From Eublepharis macularius (taxonomy: Eukaryota > Chordata > Lepidosauria > Squamata > Eublepharidae): a DNA stretch of 64,000 bases. A program made the translations under genes and the position numbers. Shown one piece after another: positions 23,701 to 32,500 of the stretch. The notes under the pieces were generated by a model that was not told where the DNA came from, searched no databases, and saw only the letters and a list, made by a program, of their open reading frames with translations. Every line of letters begins with the position of its first letter. Position 1 is the first letter of the stretch. The stretch lies in NCBI RefSeq assembly GCF_028583425.1, contig NC_072807.1:34043001-34107000 (forward strand), written 5' to 3'.

Positions 23701-26497
23701 AAACGTCGTGGTGTGACGTCCCCCCATGGGTCAGTAATGACTCGGTGCTTGCACAGGGGACTACCTTTACCTTTACCTTTACAAGCCTGGCCAGAAAATA
23801 AATAATACGCTGATGACACCCAGCTCTATCTGTTGATGGACAGACGGACGGACTCTACCCTGGATACTTTGGCCAGGGCTGTAAGGATCTGGCCAAAATC
23901 TTCCCAAAAGATTCCCCTGGTCTTGAATCCATCCCTAGTTGGCCCCCTGCCCTGCGGGTTGTTTAGGCTGAGTGGGCTGTACAATAAGGGCATGGCTGTT
24001 TTAAAATACTATGTTCTTATTGATGATTATATTATGCTACAAATTTTTATTCTGTATTTTATTGTATATTTTATAATGTAATCCGCTCTGAGCCTGCTGG
24101 TGGGGAGAGCGGAATAAAAATTTAATTAATTAATTAATTAAACAAATAAGTAAATAAAAATCCTATGTCCCTAGCAGCTGGAAAACAAACAAATAAATAA
24201 ATAAAAATCCTATGTCCCTAGCAGCAGGCAAACAGGCTGCCCATGATACTGGAGGCGCCGTTGTTACTGAGACCCCACCTTTCATGAATTTGTCGAATCC
24301 TTTTTTCCCCTCTAAAGTTGCCTCCGTCTCTGAGCCTTGCCGTGTCTTGCAACACTCTGTTCCAGAAGCAAGTAACGCGTTGCGTGAAGAGGCACCTTCT
24401 GCTTCTTCACCCCGTCCCAGCTCACGCTCATTTTGGGCAGACCGAATACGTCTAGTTGGCTCCGGCGGTGAAGAGATCCAAGCGCAAGGTAAATTTCTCC
24501 ACCCACCCTCTGGGTTTTGGCATCTCAGGGGGCACTGGGATGAACTAAGGAGAACTAGGTTCTAATCCCCCACAAAGCTCGCTGGGGTGACCCTAGGGTT
24601 GCCAGCTCTGGGTTGAGAAAATCCTTGAAATTTGGGTGTGGAACCTGGGGAGGGCAGGGTTTGGGGAGGGGAGGGACCTCAGTGGGATATAATGCTGTAG
24701 AGTCAGCCCTCCAAAACAGCCATTTTCTCCATGTGGAACTCATATCTGGAGATCAGTTGTAATTCCGGGAGATCCCCAGAGGTTGGCACCCCTGTTATGC
24801 CTCCCTCAACTACCTTTACAGGGTTATTGTGAGGACTAAAGGCAGGAGGGGAGAACCACATATGCCGCCCTGAGTTTCTGTTAAGAAGGGTGGGATATAA
24901 ATGTAATATGGGCAGTGTTGTGGCTGGAAGGGATTGATTGGCTTGGGAGCCAAGCACATATTTTGCACATGGAAGAGTTTAATCCCAAATTAAAAGGATC
25001 TCAGGAGAAATGAAGAACTGACACCAGGACGAACAGACAACACAACATTAGCCTTGGTATAATGTAACATCATATGTCTGGTACGAGAACGTCTCACAAT
25101 TGAAAGACAGTCATGAATGGAACGTGTACATTACCTCTTTCACGAGTCTTTGAATTCCACAAAGTCCAGGATTCCTGATTGGTTGTGCCTTTCAGACCTG
25201 GAAATCAGTCAAGAGCAGACCTCCTTAAAATGTTTCTTAATTTGGTGTTGGGGGGTGGGGGGAATTGTTCCCTTTTCTGACACCTTAAAATCTTTTGACC
25301 TTTACCCCTCCCTCTCAGTGGAACATGTGGAGGTAAAGAGCGAAACGGGGCCTCCCTGCAGCACCTTGGTACAGGAAACCAGGAAGCACTTTGATCCTGA
25401 AGATTTCCTGCTCACCGTAGAAGACTACTTGTCCGAATCCTTAGTGAACCAAATCAGAGCTTGCTACCAGTTCAACGTTCTACTGCCAGGAGGCGTACAA
25501 AACACCTATTTCATCGATCTCTCCACAGGTCAGTTGGTTTAATCCAAGAAAGACAACTTTAAAACCACGTAGTCAACCTCTTGCAAGCAGCTGTCCCTCC
25601 TGAGTGAGCGGAAACAAGTACCTTGAAAGAACGAAATGGTTTCGGGCCATGGTACCAGAAAGTTCTCTTCTCCCAGATCAAATTTCCCAAGTCCTGAAAT
25701 CAGTGAATTGGCCTCTTCTGCCTTGGATGAGGCAGGATGATCCCAGTCACCGGGATTACGCTGTTTTTATTGGTTATATTCTTACGGGGATCCCCCTGAA
25801 TTTTGTTAATAAATTTTTAGTTTTTTAACAGTTAGTACGTATTGTGGATTTTAGTGTTGGAAACCCCTTCGGGCCTCGTTTCGAAGGAGACACCATCTAA
25901 AAATCTGAAAAATAAATAAATAAAAATAAAGGGAGGGGGGCGCTTATAAGAAAGTTTGTAGAACACCTTTCTTTTCGGGTTGAGGCCTGTGAGAGAATCT
26001 CGGAAAATGTTTCTGTTCCAGAAAGCCTTTGGGGAGGGTGGCGCCCGGTTAATTTTTGTAAATTGTGCATTTCAAAATATTTTATATTGCTTTTTATATT
26101 GCCTGAAAGGGGAGGGGAGATCCCAGATGGGAACAAAAGGTGGCATTTTTAAAAAAAGATGTAACACTAATACTGCTGTTCACGTACACTAGTGTTTAGA
26201 AGGGCAAACTGCGCATTTTCCTGACGCTAAAATCATGGGCTTGATTAAACCTTGTAGCCCGCTGATCTTTCTCTCCTTCCCTCCATAGGCCATGGGAAAA
26301 CAGGCCACGGACTGCCAGACCACCCCCCCGACGTGGTGCTAGAGATGGCAGAGAGTGACCTGGGGCCTTTAGTCTGGGGCGACCTCAACCCTCTGAATGC
26401 CTACGTCTCTGGGAAGCTGCGGGCACAGGGAGACCTGACCAAGGCCCTGAAATTAGAACTGCTCTTCAAGGCAATGGGTCAGAACCAGATGAGTTGA
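17555..26497 (+). CDS. STOML1: Stomatin-like protein 1 (STOML1), eight exons
   Basis: Exons 17555-17702, 20188-20294, 20698-20847, 22172-22375, 23221-23455, 24318-24488, 25319-25528 and 26289-26497 join in phase to 478 codons (477 residues; the human protein, as I recall, is about 398). STOML1 is a membrane protein of late endosomes/lysosomes with a stomatin (PHB) domain fused to an SCP2 sterol-carrier domain. The first exon reads MFSRSGYRAIPLGDFDRFQQ, almost identical to human, including the GYxxI tyrosine sorting signal. Much of the extra length is exon 6, with no obvious human counterpart. Head-to-head with the left PML gene and followed by a second PML gene in the same direction. Confidence 0.96.
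18059..18173. repeat. Near-perfect palindromic MITE/hairpin
   Basis: Arms gggccaagctacacatgacg..cggcaagtg and its reverse complement, about 40 bp each with only a few differences, around a loop of roughly 35 bp. Ends GGGCC/GGCCC flanked by ATA on both sides. Its RNA would fold into a long hairpin. STOML1 intron 1. Confidence 0.85.
18240..18774. other. STOML1 intron 1, unrecognised A/T-rich stretch
   Basis: No frame, no splice-bounded exon and no repeat that I know. Confidence 0.35.
18775..18985. repeat. Rearranged SINE pieces of the second family
   Basis: 18775-18870 is a reverse head (its complement reads ggggctatggtttagtggta). 18925-18985 is a forward 3' part (gtccgagtaggcaatccagg). STOML1 intron 1. 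Confidence 0.55.
19915..20070. repeat. Repeat of the agcaccttaaagac family, worn
   Basis: ggcacttggaaggctaacaa and agcttttgagaatcagagct. STOML1 intron 1. Confidence 0.5.
20188..20294 (+). CDS. STOML1: STOML1 exon 2: membrane hairpin
   Basis: Acceptor tttttgctcag and donor aag/gtaaga. Read in the phase set by exon 1 it gives LSSRICHGVV, then a roughly 20-residue hydrophobic stretch ending TFPISGWFLLK, matching human CHGLISFLG..TFPISGWFALK. A longer open frame through this stretch is in a different phase and is not the coding frame. Confidence 0.92.
20555..20655. repeat. Repeat of the agcaccttaaagac family
   Basis: Contains agcacctttaagactaacc and gcataagctttcgagaac; it ends 43 bp before STOML1 exon 3. 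Confidence 0.6.
20698..20847 (+). CDS. STOML1: STOML1 exon 3: start of stomatin/PHB domain
   Basis: Acceptor ttgccag, donor aag/gtgagc, 50 codons, phase 0. Encodes TVPTYERVTVFRLGRI and then PGLVLLLPFID, the classic opening of the stomatin domain. Confidence 0.95.
21392..21781 (+). mobile_element. hAT-type MITE with exact 8-bp target duplication
   Basis: 390 bp. Ends caagggtaattttg and caaaatgagccctg are imperfect inverted repeats; gtctttaa is duplicated at 21384-21391 and 21782-21789. An 8-bp duplication and C-A-start termini fit hAT. It split an older repeat whose two halves (ggaaatatagttg before, gtgctaccggaccc after) lie on either side. STOML1 intron 3. Confidence 0.82.
22172..22375 (+). 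CDS. STOML1: STOML1 exon 4: stomatin/PHB domain core
   Basis: Acceptor ctctgcag, donor ttg/gtaaac, 68 codons. Encodes LTSQDGALVSIGADVQFRV, LNIATRMTAQNVMTRTLLKK and EKLKISNQLL, close to human. In stomatins this part carries the oligomerising helix. Confidence 0.95.
23221..23455 (+). CDS. STOML1: STOML1 exon 5: end of stomatin domain and linker
   Basis: Acceptor tctttctag, donor acag/gtgatc, phase 1. Encodes LEINDITRSWGLEVDRVEL, then a variable linker with LQQLALHFFG as in human. A Sauria SINE starts only about 21 bp past the donor. Confidence 0.93.
23477..23782 (+). mobile_element. Sauria SINE (full length)
   Basis: tRNA-like head (gccccgtggcgcagagtgg, B box gagttcgatcc) and body with gactcagccttccatcc and gtgacgtcccccc. 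It ends in the (ACCTTT)n tail diagnostic of Sauria SINEs, which borrow the Bov-B LINE machinery. A key clue that the host is a squamate. Lies in STOML1 intron 5, about 21 bp past the donor. Confidence 0.85.
23800..24152 (+). mobile_element. L2-like LINE fragments
   Basis: gctgatgacacccagctcta encodes ADDTQLYL, the L2 RT active-site region, joined after a deletion to the 3' tail (gagcctgctggtggggagag, ggaataaaaatttaattaat). Confidence 0.7.
24318..24488 (+). CDS. STOML1: STOML1 exon 6: probable extra linker exon (57 codons)
   Basis: Acceptor cccctctaaag and donor caag/gtaaat; 171 bp, phase 1 on both sides, so it can be skipped without a frame change. Encodes a Ser/Pro/Glu-rich low-complexity segment (VASVSEPCRV..; ..GSGGEEIQAQ). 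I know of no equivalent in human STOML1, where the exons on either side appear to join directly. It lies between the PHB and SCP2 domains. The acceptor is ordinary, not strong, so use is likely but not certain. Confidence 0.62.
24594..24796 (-). mobile_element. MITE-like repeat (gggttgccaac family)
   Basis: Reverse copy from gggttgccagctctgggttg to gaggttggcacccctg. STOML1 intron 6. Confidence 0.65.
25319..25528 (+). CDS. STOML1: STOML1 exon 7: SCP2 domain, first half
   Basis: Acceptor ccctctcag, donor acag/gtcagt. Encodes an acidic linker (VEHVEVKSETG), then LVNQIRACYQFNVLLPGG and YFIDLSTG, matching human LVSQVGACYQFNVVLPSG and YFLDLTTG. SCP2 domains bind sterols and other lipids. Confidence 0.95.
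26289..26497 (+). CDS. STOML1: STOML1 exon 8: SCP2 domain, second half, and stop
   Basis: Acceptor ctccatag. Encodes GHGLPDHPPDVVLEMAESDL, NAYVSGKLRAQGDLTKALKL and a short tail ending QNQMS; stop TGA at 26495-26497. Human ends shortly after the same MKLEAVL-type helix. Confidence 0.95.
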
Positions 26498-26996
26498 CGA
26501 TCCTGCCTGTGTGGCTCTGTGGCTATCCATGCGTGTGCCGGTTTGGTCAAGCCTGCTTAATTGTCCGGATCTCAAGATGTTGCTTTGATCTTATGACCTC
26601 TCCGTTGCTGCAGACTTTGGGCTCTGGGCTTTGAATTCTCAGGGGGGTGGAATGCTACAAAATCTGGGGGTCACCTGGAAATGTTCTGTACCTGCAACAT
26701 AGGGCAGCAATTGGTGGCCTCTTGCAATGATTTGTGGATGTGTCCAAGTGATTCTATGAAAATAAGGGCAGGACTAGGTGCAAATAAGGGTGGGTGGGCA
26801 AAGCCGCATGCTTGCTTAAGCCATCGCCGAAGAAATGCTGCAACAGACTTCTGCACAAAGTGGCAAAATTTCAGCGTTTGAATCCCCATCTTTTTTTTTT
26901 TTTAATCTCAACATTTCCTTTGGAAATCTGTTTTTGGAACATATCTTTTAAAAACAACAACCCTAAATGTTAATTCTTATTGTTGAATTTTACGGC

Positions 26997-27002
26997 AATA
27001 AA
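26997..27002 (+). terminator. STOML1 polyadenylation signal (AATAAA)
   Basis: AATAAA 500 bp after the stop, just before a minus-strand SINE tail that starts near 27004. The 3' UTR between holds no recognised repeat. Confidence 0.6.
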
Positions 27003-27003
27003 C

Positions 27004-27242
27004 TACATTATTTATTTATTTACTTGTTTATTTTCCACATACCCAGCCTTTCTTCAATGGGGACCCAACGTGGCTTACATCATTCTCCTCTTCTTTTATC
27101 CTCACAACAACCGTGTGAGGGAGGTTAGTGTGTGTCTGGCCCAAGGTTACCCAGCAATCTTCCTTGGCAGAATGGGGATTCGAACCTGCATCTCCCAGAT
27201 CCTTGACTGACACTCTTACCACTCCGTCACACTAGCTGTCTA
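27004..27242 (-). mobile_element. tRNA-derived SINE after STOML1
   Basis: Reverse copy: ATTT tail at the start, core cacaacaaccgtgtgagg, B box ggattcgaacc, head end cactagctgtc. Confidence 0.78.
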
Positions 27243-27389
27243 AGTTATGGATCAGACTATTGGTTCATCTTGCCCAGTGCTGTTCTGTCTTCCGAATAAC
27301 TGAGATTCTTGAATGGAGATTCCAAGGATTAAATCTGGTCCCTTCGGTCTATAAACAAGGATACACTCTCCCATTGAGTGATATTAAAA

Positions 27390-27547
27390 AGAGTCCAGTA
27401 GCACCTTTAAGACTAACCAACTTTATTGTAGCATAAGCTTTCGAGAATCACAGCTCTCTTTGTCAGATGCATCCTTCGTCTTAAAGGTGCTACTGGACTC
27501 TTTTTGATTTTGCTACTACAGACCTACACAGCTAACTCCTCTGGATC
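27390..27547. repeat. Repeat of the agcaccttaaagac family, complete, with inverted ends
   Basis: aaaaagagtccagtagcacc at one end and ggtgctactggactcttttt at the other are perfect inverted repeats, with cataagctttcgagaatcac between. The best-preserved copy; looks like a short non-autonomous DNA element. Confidence 0.72.
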
Positions 27548-27970
27548 TATGACCATTGAGTGATGGCTCTTCAAACAAGTCTTTCATTTGGATATATACT
27601 TACAAAATCTTCCTTATCCACCTAATTCTGTATTGTTGGCTCTGACCAGCAGCAGCTATCCAAGGAAGTCTCTTGCCCCACCTGTTCTTTTTAACGGGCA
27701 GTGCTAGGGATAGAAGCCAAGACTTCATTAAAAAACATAAAGTCCAAGCCCCTGCCCCCGTTAATGATCTACTTGCTGCTTTCGTAACACCATGTAACTT
27801 CTGCAAGCAAATGCAAGTTAGGAGAATTCTGCAAGGAATTCCTCCACTCAGTTTCAGAATTCAGATCAGAGCTACCTCTAGGTTTGCCAAACTCCGGGTG
27901 GTGTCAGATATTAAATTTTGGGCCTATGGATTTTTATACCTTTTAGCTAACAAGGGTTAAAGCTTGTAAG

Positions 27971-28349
27971 CAGGGCTTTTTTTCTGGGAAAAGAGGTGGT
28001 GGAACTCAGTGGGTTGCCCTGGCACAGCGGGCAACTCTTGGCGGGAGGTGGTGCCCCTGGTACCACATGTGCGTGCGCAAAGTGCACACATGCTCCCAAT
28101 GATGTCACTTTGGGTCAGCTGGAACAAGGGGGGAGTTTTTAAAAATCGCCCTTGGCGAAAATGGTCACATGGCTGGTGGCCCCGCCCCCTGATCTCCAGA
28201 CAGCGGGGAGTTTAGATTGCCCTCCCCGCCGAGGATAATCTAAACACCCCTCTGTCTGGAGATCAGGGGGCGGGGCCACTGGCCATGTGACCATTTTCAA
28301 GAGGTGCCGGAACTCCATTCCACCGCGTTCCAGCTGAAAAAAAGCCCTG
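27971..28349. mobile_element. MITE with inner hairpin
   Basis: Outer inverted ends cagggcttttttt and aaaaaaagccctg. A second long inverted repeat lies inside (28144-28297: atggtcacatggc..ggggcgg arms, 15-30 bp loop) carrying ccccgccccctgatctccag. Flanks cttgt..cttgt hint at a worn 8-bp duplication. Between STOML1 and the right PML gene. Confidence 0.72.
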
Positions 28350-29279
28350 CTTGTGTTTTTTCAGGCCAAACACTATGAAACATATAAAAGCAGAGCTTTG
28401 GATTGAATTTTTCCAATATGTAGCAGGTGGCACAGGCTGGCCGTTCGACTCAGCTTTCTGTTGAAGGAGCCGAGCAGGTTTCACAATAAAGTGCAGCTGC
28501 CAACTTGAGAAATATTTCTATATATCCACCTCCCCTCCCCCATGCAATTTTATCCAAGACAGAATGAATGAAAGAGAGGATGAGAGAGCAAATGTGGGTT
28601 TAAAACCCAGGCCAAGAGAAATCCTGGTACAACACGAGTAAAAGATACCAGAAATGAGAAGGTCCCCAAATATCCTTGACCCGAGTGACTAGAAAAGTGC
28701 CCTTGTCCACTCTAAGGTTCAGATCTCAGAGCGCAAAGGAACTCTTCAGGCAGTACAATTGGCAACGAAAGAAAAAGGTTTATTAGGGTGGCCATCTGAT
28801 GCAAACCAGAGAAGCTAGAATGCATGCCCTGATTTGACCTAGTACCCACTTATTTGTCTTTTTGGCCATCCATGGTATCTGCAAAACTCTCCTCCAGCAT
28901 CACATTTCAATTTTCTTCCTGTTTTCTTCACTGTCCGACTTTCACATCCATACATCGTAATGGGGTTGGTTCCCAGAGAGACAGAGAGATTATAGCTAAG
29001 GGACCGAAAATTAAAAATCCTCTACAAACTACTTATCCTACAAACTGGAGAAAATTTATGTTTTAGAAATCTAGTTGGTCTCTTAAGGTGCTACTGGACC
29101 CGAATCTGGTTCCCTGTCAGTGACTCTCTTCCAAACCCAGACTTAAGGTGCGATCCCACATATAGTTGGGTCGTTCCAACCCCCAGATTTACAAGGCACT
29201 GCTGCATAGACAACACCCCTCTCAATCCATTAAAGTCAACGGGCTTAGAAGGGTGTGACTCTGTTTAGGGTTGCATTGT

Positions 29280-29594
29280 TAGAGGGGTGTCTGCAGTAGA
29301 AAGAAAGGAACTTTCCCCCCTAATTGGGTCAGAGGGAGCGAGCAGAGAGACAAAGAGAGAGAGGTTGCAATTTCAGCAGAGGACTGGGGGCGGCGGGGGG
29401 GGAGCGGGAGGAGGAGAAACCGAGTGGGCTGTTCCCTGCCATTCAAAGAAAGCGAAACTGGATTTGCAAACCGAGGAGGCCTCCATTGCTGGAGGAAGCT
29501 GTCGTGCAAGAGAGGGAAGGGGGGGAAAGGAGGTTAAGAAACCATGGCTGAGGAGGACAGCTGTGGACCGGACTCTGCACCACCAGAGAAGCAG
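29280..29594 (+). CDS. PML: Right PML exon 1 with 5' UTR and GC-box promoter
   Basis: ATG at 29544 in a strong context (aaaccATGG) opens MAEEDSCGPDSAPPEKQ; donor cag/gtaagc after 29594, phase 0. Upstream is purine- and G-rich with a GC box near 29386-29393. The 5' limit of the exon is a guess; only 29544-29594 is coding. Human PML also has a Pro/Glu-rich leader here, though longer. Confidence 0.75.
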
Positions 29595-32500
29595 GTAAGC
29601 CCCTTCCCAGGGTTCTGGGGGGCAGGTGAAGCTCAGCCCGGCTACTGCAAAGTTTGCAAAGGAAAATTTTTAAAAAATAGAAATGGATTTGCTGGCTGCA
29701 CTTCCCGGCGTGCCAAGTGCAAATGGAGAGCTGGGAATTGCACCACGCAGAATCGGGCCGGGGCTGTCTCCGGGGGTGGGGGGTGTTTTTGTCCCTTCGG
29801 CGGTAGAAGGCCCACTGCGTAGACTCCGCCGCAGCTGCGTTCACACGTGGCATTTGGAGGGGATAGTGGCGTTTTGGAAAAGCTTCTCTTTTTTTAAAAA
29901 AAAAATCCAGGCTTCCTTGAGACCAGAAAAGCAGAGCAGGGGGGGGTGAAAAAACAAGAGAGACTTGCCTCCGTGTTGAGCTAGCATTCTGCTTGCAGGG
30001 AGTTATTAGGGGAGGTTGTAATGGAACATCAAGGCGAAGTTGGACTCTGTAGAGTGGTAGGGCGCTGTGCGCTTTACCACTTCATCATTAGTAAGCCAGG
30101 AACCAGACACTCAGGCACTCCAGTTTAAGCCAGTTGACATCAGTGACGAAGAGAGCTGTGGTTCTTGAAAGCTTATCCTACAATAAAGTTGGTTAGTCTT
30201 AAAGGTGCTACTGGACTCTTTTTAGGATTGCACTGACAGAGTAGATAATAAAAAGAGTGGGTAGAACTAGATTTCCCCATCCCTTCATTTTAATGGGATG
30301 TTCCTATTTCATTTTTTTAAAAATTGCATTTACACCCTACCTTTCTCCCCAGTTAAATTGGTGGTTGGAGATTTGGTGGTGATCCAGGCCACAGAGATCA
30401 GTTCCCCTGTAGAGAATAGCTGCTTTGGAAGATGGACTCTATGACTTTATGACTTCCCAAAACACACCCCTAAAATCTCCAGGAATTTCCCAACCCAGAG
30501 TTGGCAACCCTATTTGGTACAATAGCAGTACAATCCTAAGCAGAGCTACTCCAGTTTAAGCCCATTGAAATCAATGGCTTACGTCATTATCCTCTCCTCC
30601 ATTTTTATCCACACAACAACCCTGTGAGGTGGTTAGGTGTGCTTCCCATAGTAAGCAAAAAGAAAAACACATTGGGACAGTGCTACGGCTGATATTTTTG
30701 AACAGGGAATTTTTGAACAGAGAAATGCTGCATGCCTTACTTGTTTTCAAAGGCACAGGTAGAGAGAAAAGGACAGGTGTGTTTGTTTTCTAGAAAAGAT
30801 CAGGGGCCTTGGTTTATGTGCAGAACTCACTGTGAAAATTGGGGGGCTGCTGCCCTGGGGACAAAATAGGCAGGAGGAAATGCGGGAACTCTTTTATTCC
30901 ATCTCTGTATTGAACAGCCAGAACTAATTAAAATAGTGAGTCTCTATGGCCGTGCGTCCCTATAAGTGGTAAGACGTTGCAGGCAGTATTTGGTTTCCTT
31001 TGGATGAGAGAGTGCTGAAGATTTAATAATAATAATAACAACAACAACAACATTCGATTTATATACCGCCCTTCAGGACAACTTAATGCCCACTCAGAGC
31101 GGTTTACAAAGAATGTTATTATTATCCCCACAACAATAATCACCCTGTGAGGGAGGTGGGGCTGAGAGAGCTCTGAGAGAGCTGTGACTGGCCCGAGGTC
31201 ACCCAGCTGGCTTCAAGCGGAGGAGTGTGGAATCAAACCCAGCTCTCCGGATTAGAGTCCCGCGCTCTTAACCACTACATCAAACTGGCTCTCATTTAGG
31301 GTGTTGTTGATATTTTTAAATATAAATTTAATTGCTTTCAGTCACAGGTTGTTTGTGACTATGTTTGGCTGTAAGGACAGAGCCACATGGATGCATCTCG
31401 CACGTTGTGTGCTGAATTGCAGCATTTTTTCTTTGAGCTGTTTCCCCGTTGCTGTCTTTCTATCGTTTCTTTTATTTTCTCTGTGCTTTTCCCAATCTGA
31501 GAAAGCACAGATAAACAACGAAGAAGCCACAAATAGAAAACAACGATGCGAGGAAACTCAGAACAAAATTGCTGCCGTTCGGCTTCCAAAGCGCACGATT
31601 TCCATATAACCAACAAATCACTGTTGCCATTTTGTCCCATGTCAGACTAGGATCTGGGAGACCAAGGTTCAAATTCCCACTCTTACCACGGAAGTCTTGT
31701 GCTAGTCACACTCTCTGAAGCCTAACCTACCTCACAGGGTGGTTGTGTAGATAAAATGGAGAATGGGAGAACGATGTAAGCCACTTTGGGTCTGGGGAGA
31801 AAAGTGTGATATAAATGAAATAAATAATAATAATCTGTATTTAAAAACCAGGATTCTCTTCCTCATCTCCTCCCTAATTTAGTGGCTGCAAGGGAGACTT
31901 TTGTATCATAATAATAACAACAACAACAACAACATTCGATTTATATACCGCCCTGCAGGACAACTTAACACCCACTCAGAGCGGTTTACAAAGTGTGTTG
32001 TTATTATCCCCACAACAAATACCCTGTGAGGTGGGTGGGGCTGAGAGAGCTTTGAGAAGCTGTGACTGACCCAAGGTCACCCAATTCACGGTCTACACAA
32101 ACCCTAACCAAAAGACTTGGTTCCAGATTAATAATAACATTCAATTTATATACTGCCCTTCAGGACAACTTAATGCCCACTCAGAGCGGTTTACAAAGTA
32201 CGTTACTATTATCCCCACAACAAAACACCCTGTGAGGTGGGTGGGGCTGAGAGAGCTCTGAGAAACTGTGACTGACCCAAGGTCACCCAGCTAGCTTCAA
32301 GCGGAGGAGTGGGGAATCAAACCCGGTTCTCCAGATTAGAGTCCTGCGCTCTTAGCCAGTACACAAAACTATGTCCTGTTTTTCCTACAGGCTATGGATG
32401 AAGAATTCCGGTTCCTGTTGTGTGAGGGGTGCCACCAGGAAGTTGGATGCCCCAAACTCCTGCCCTGCCTTCACAACATATGCACCGAATGCCTTCAAGA

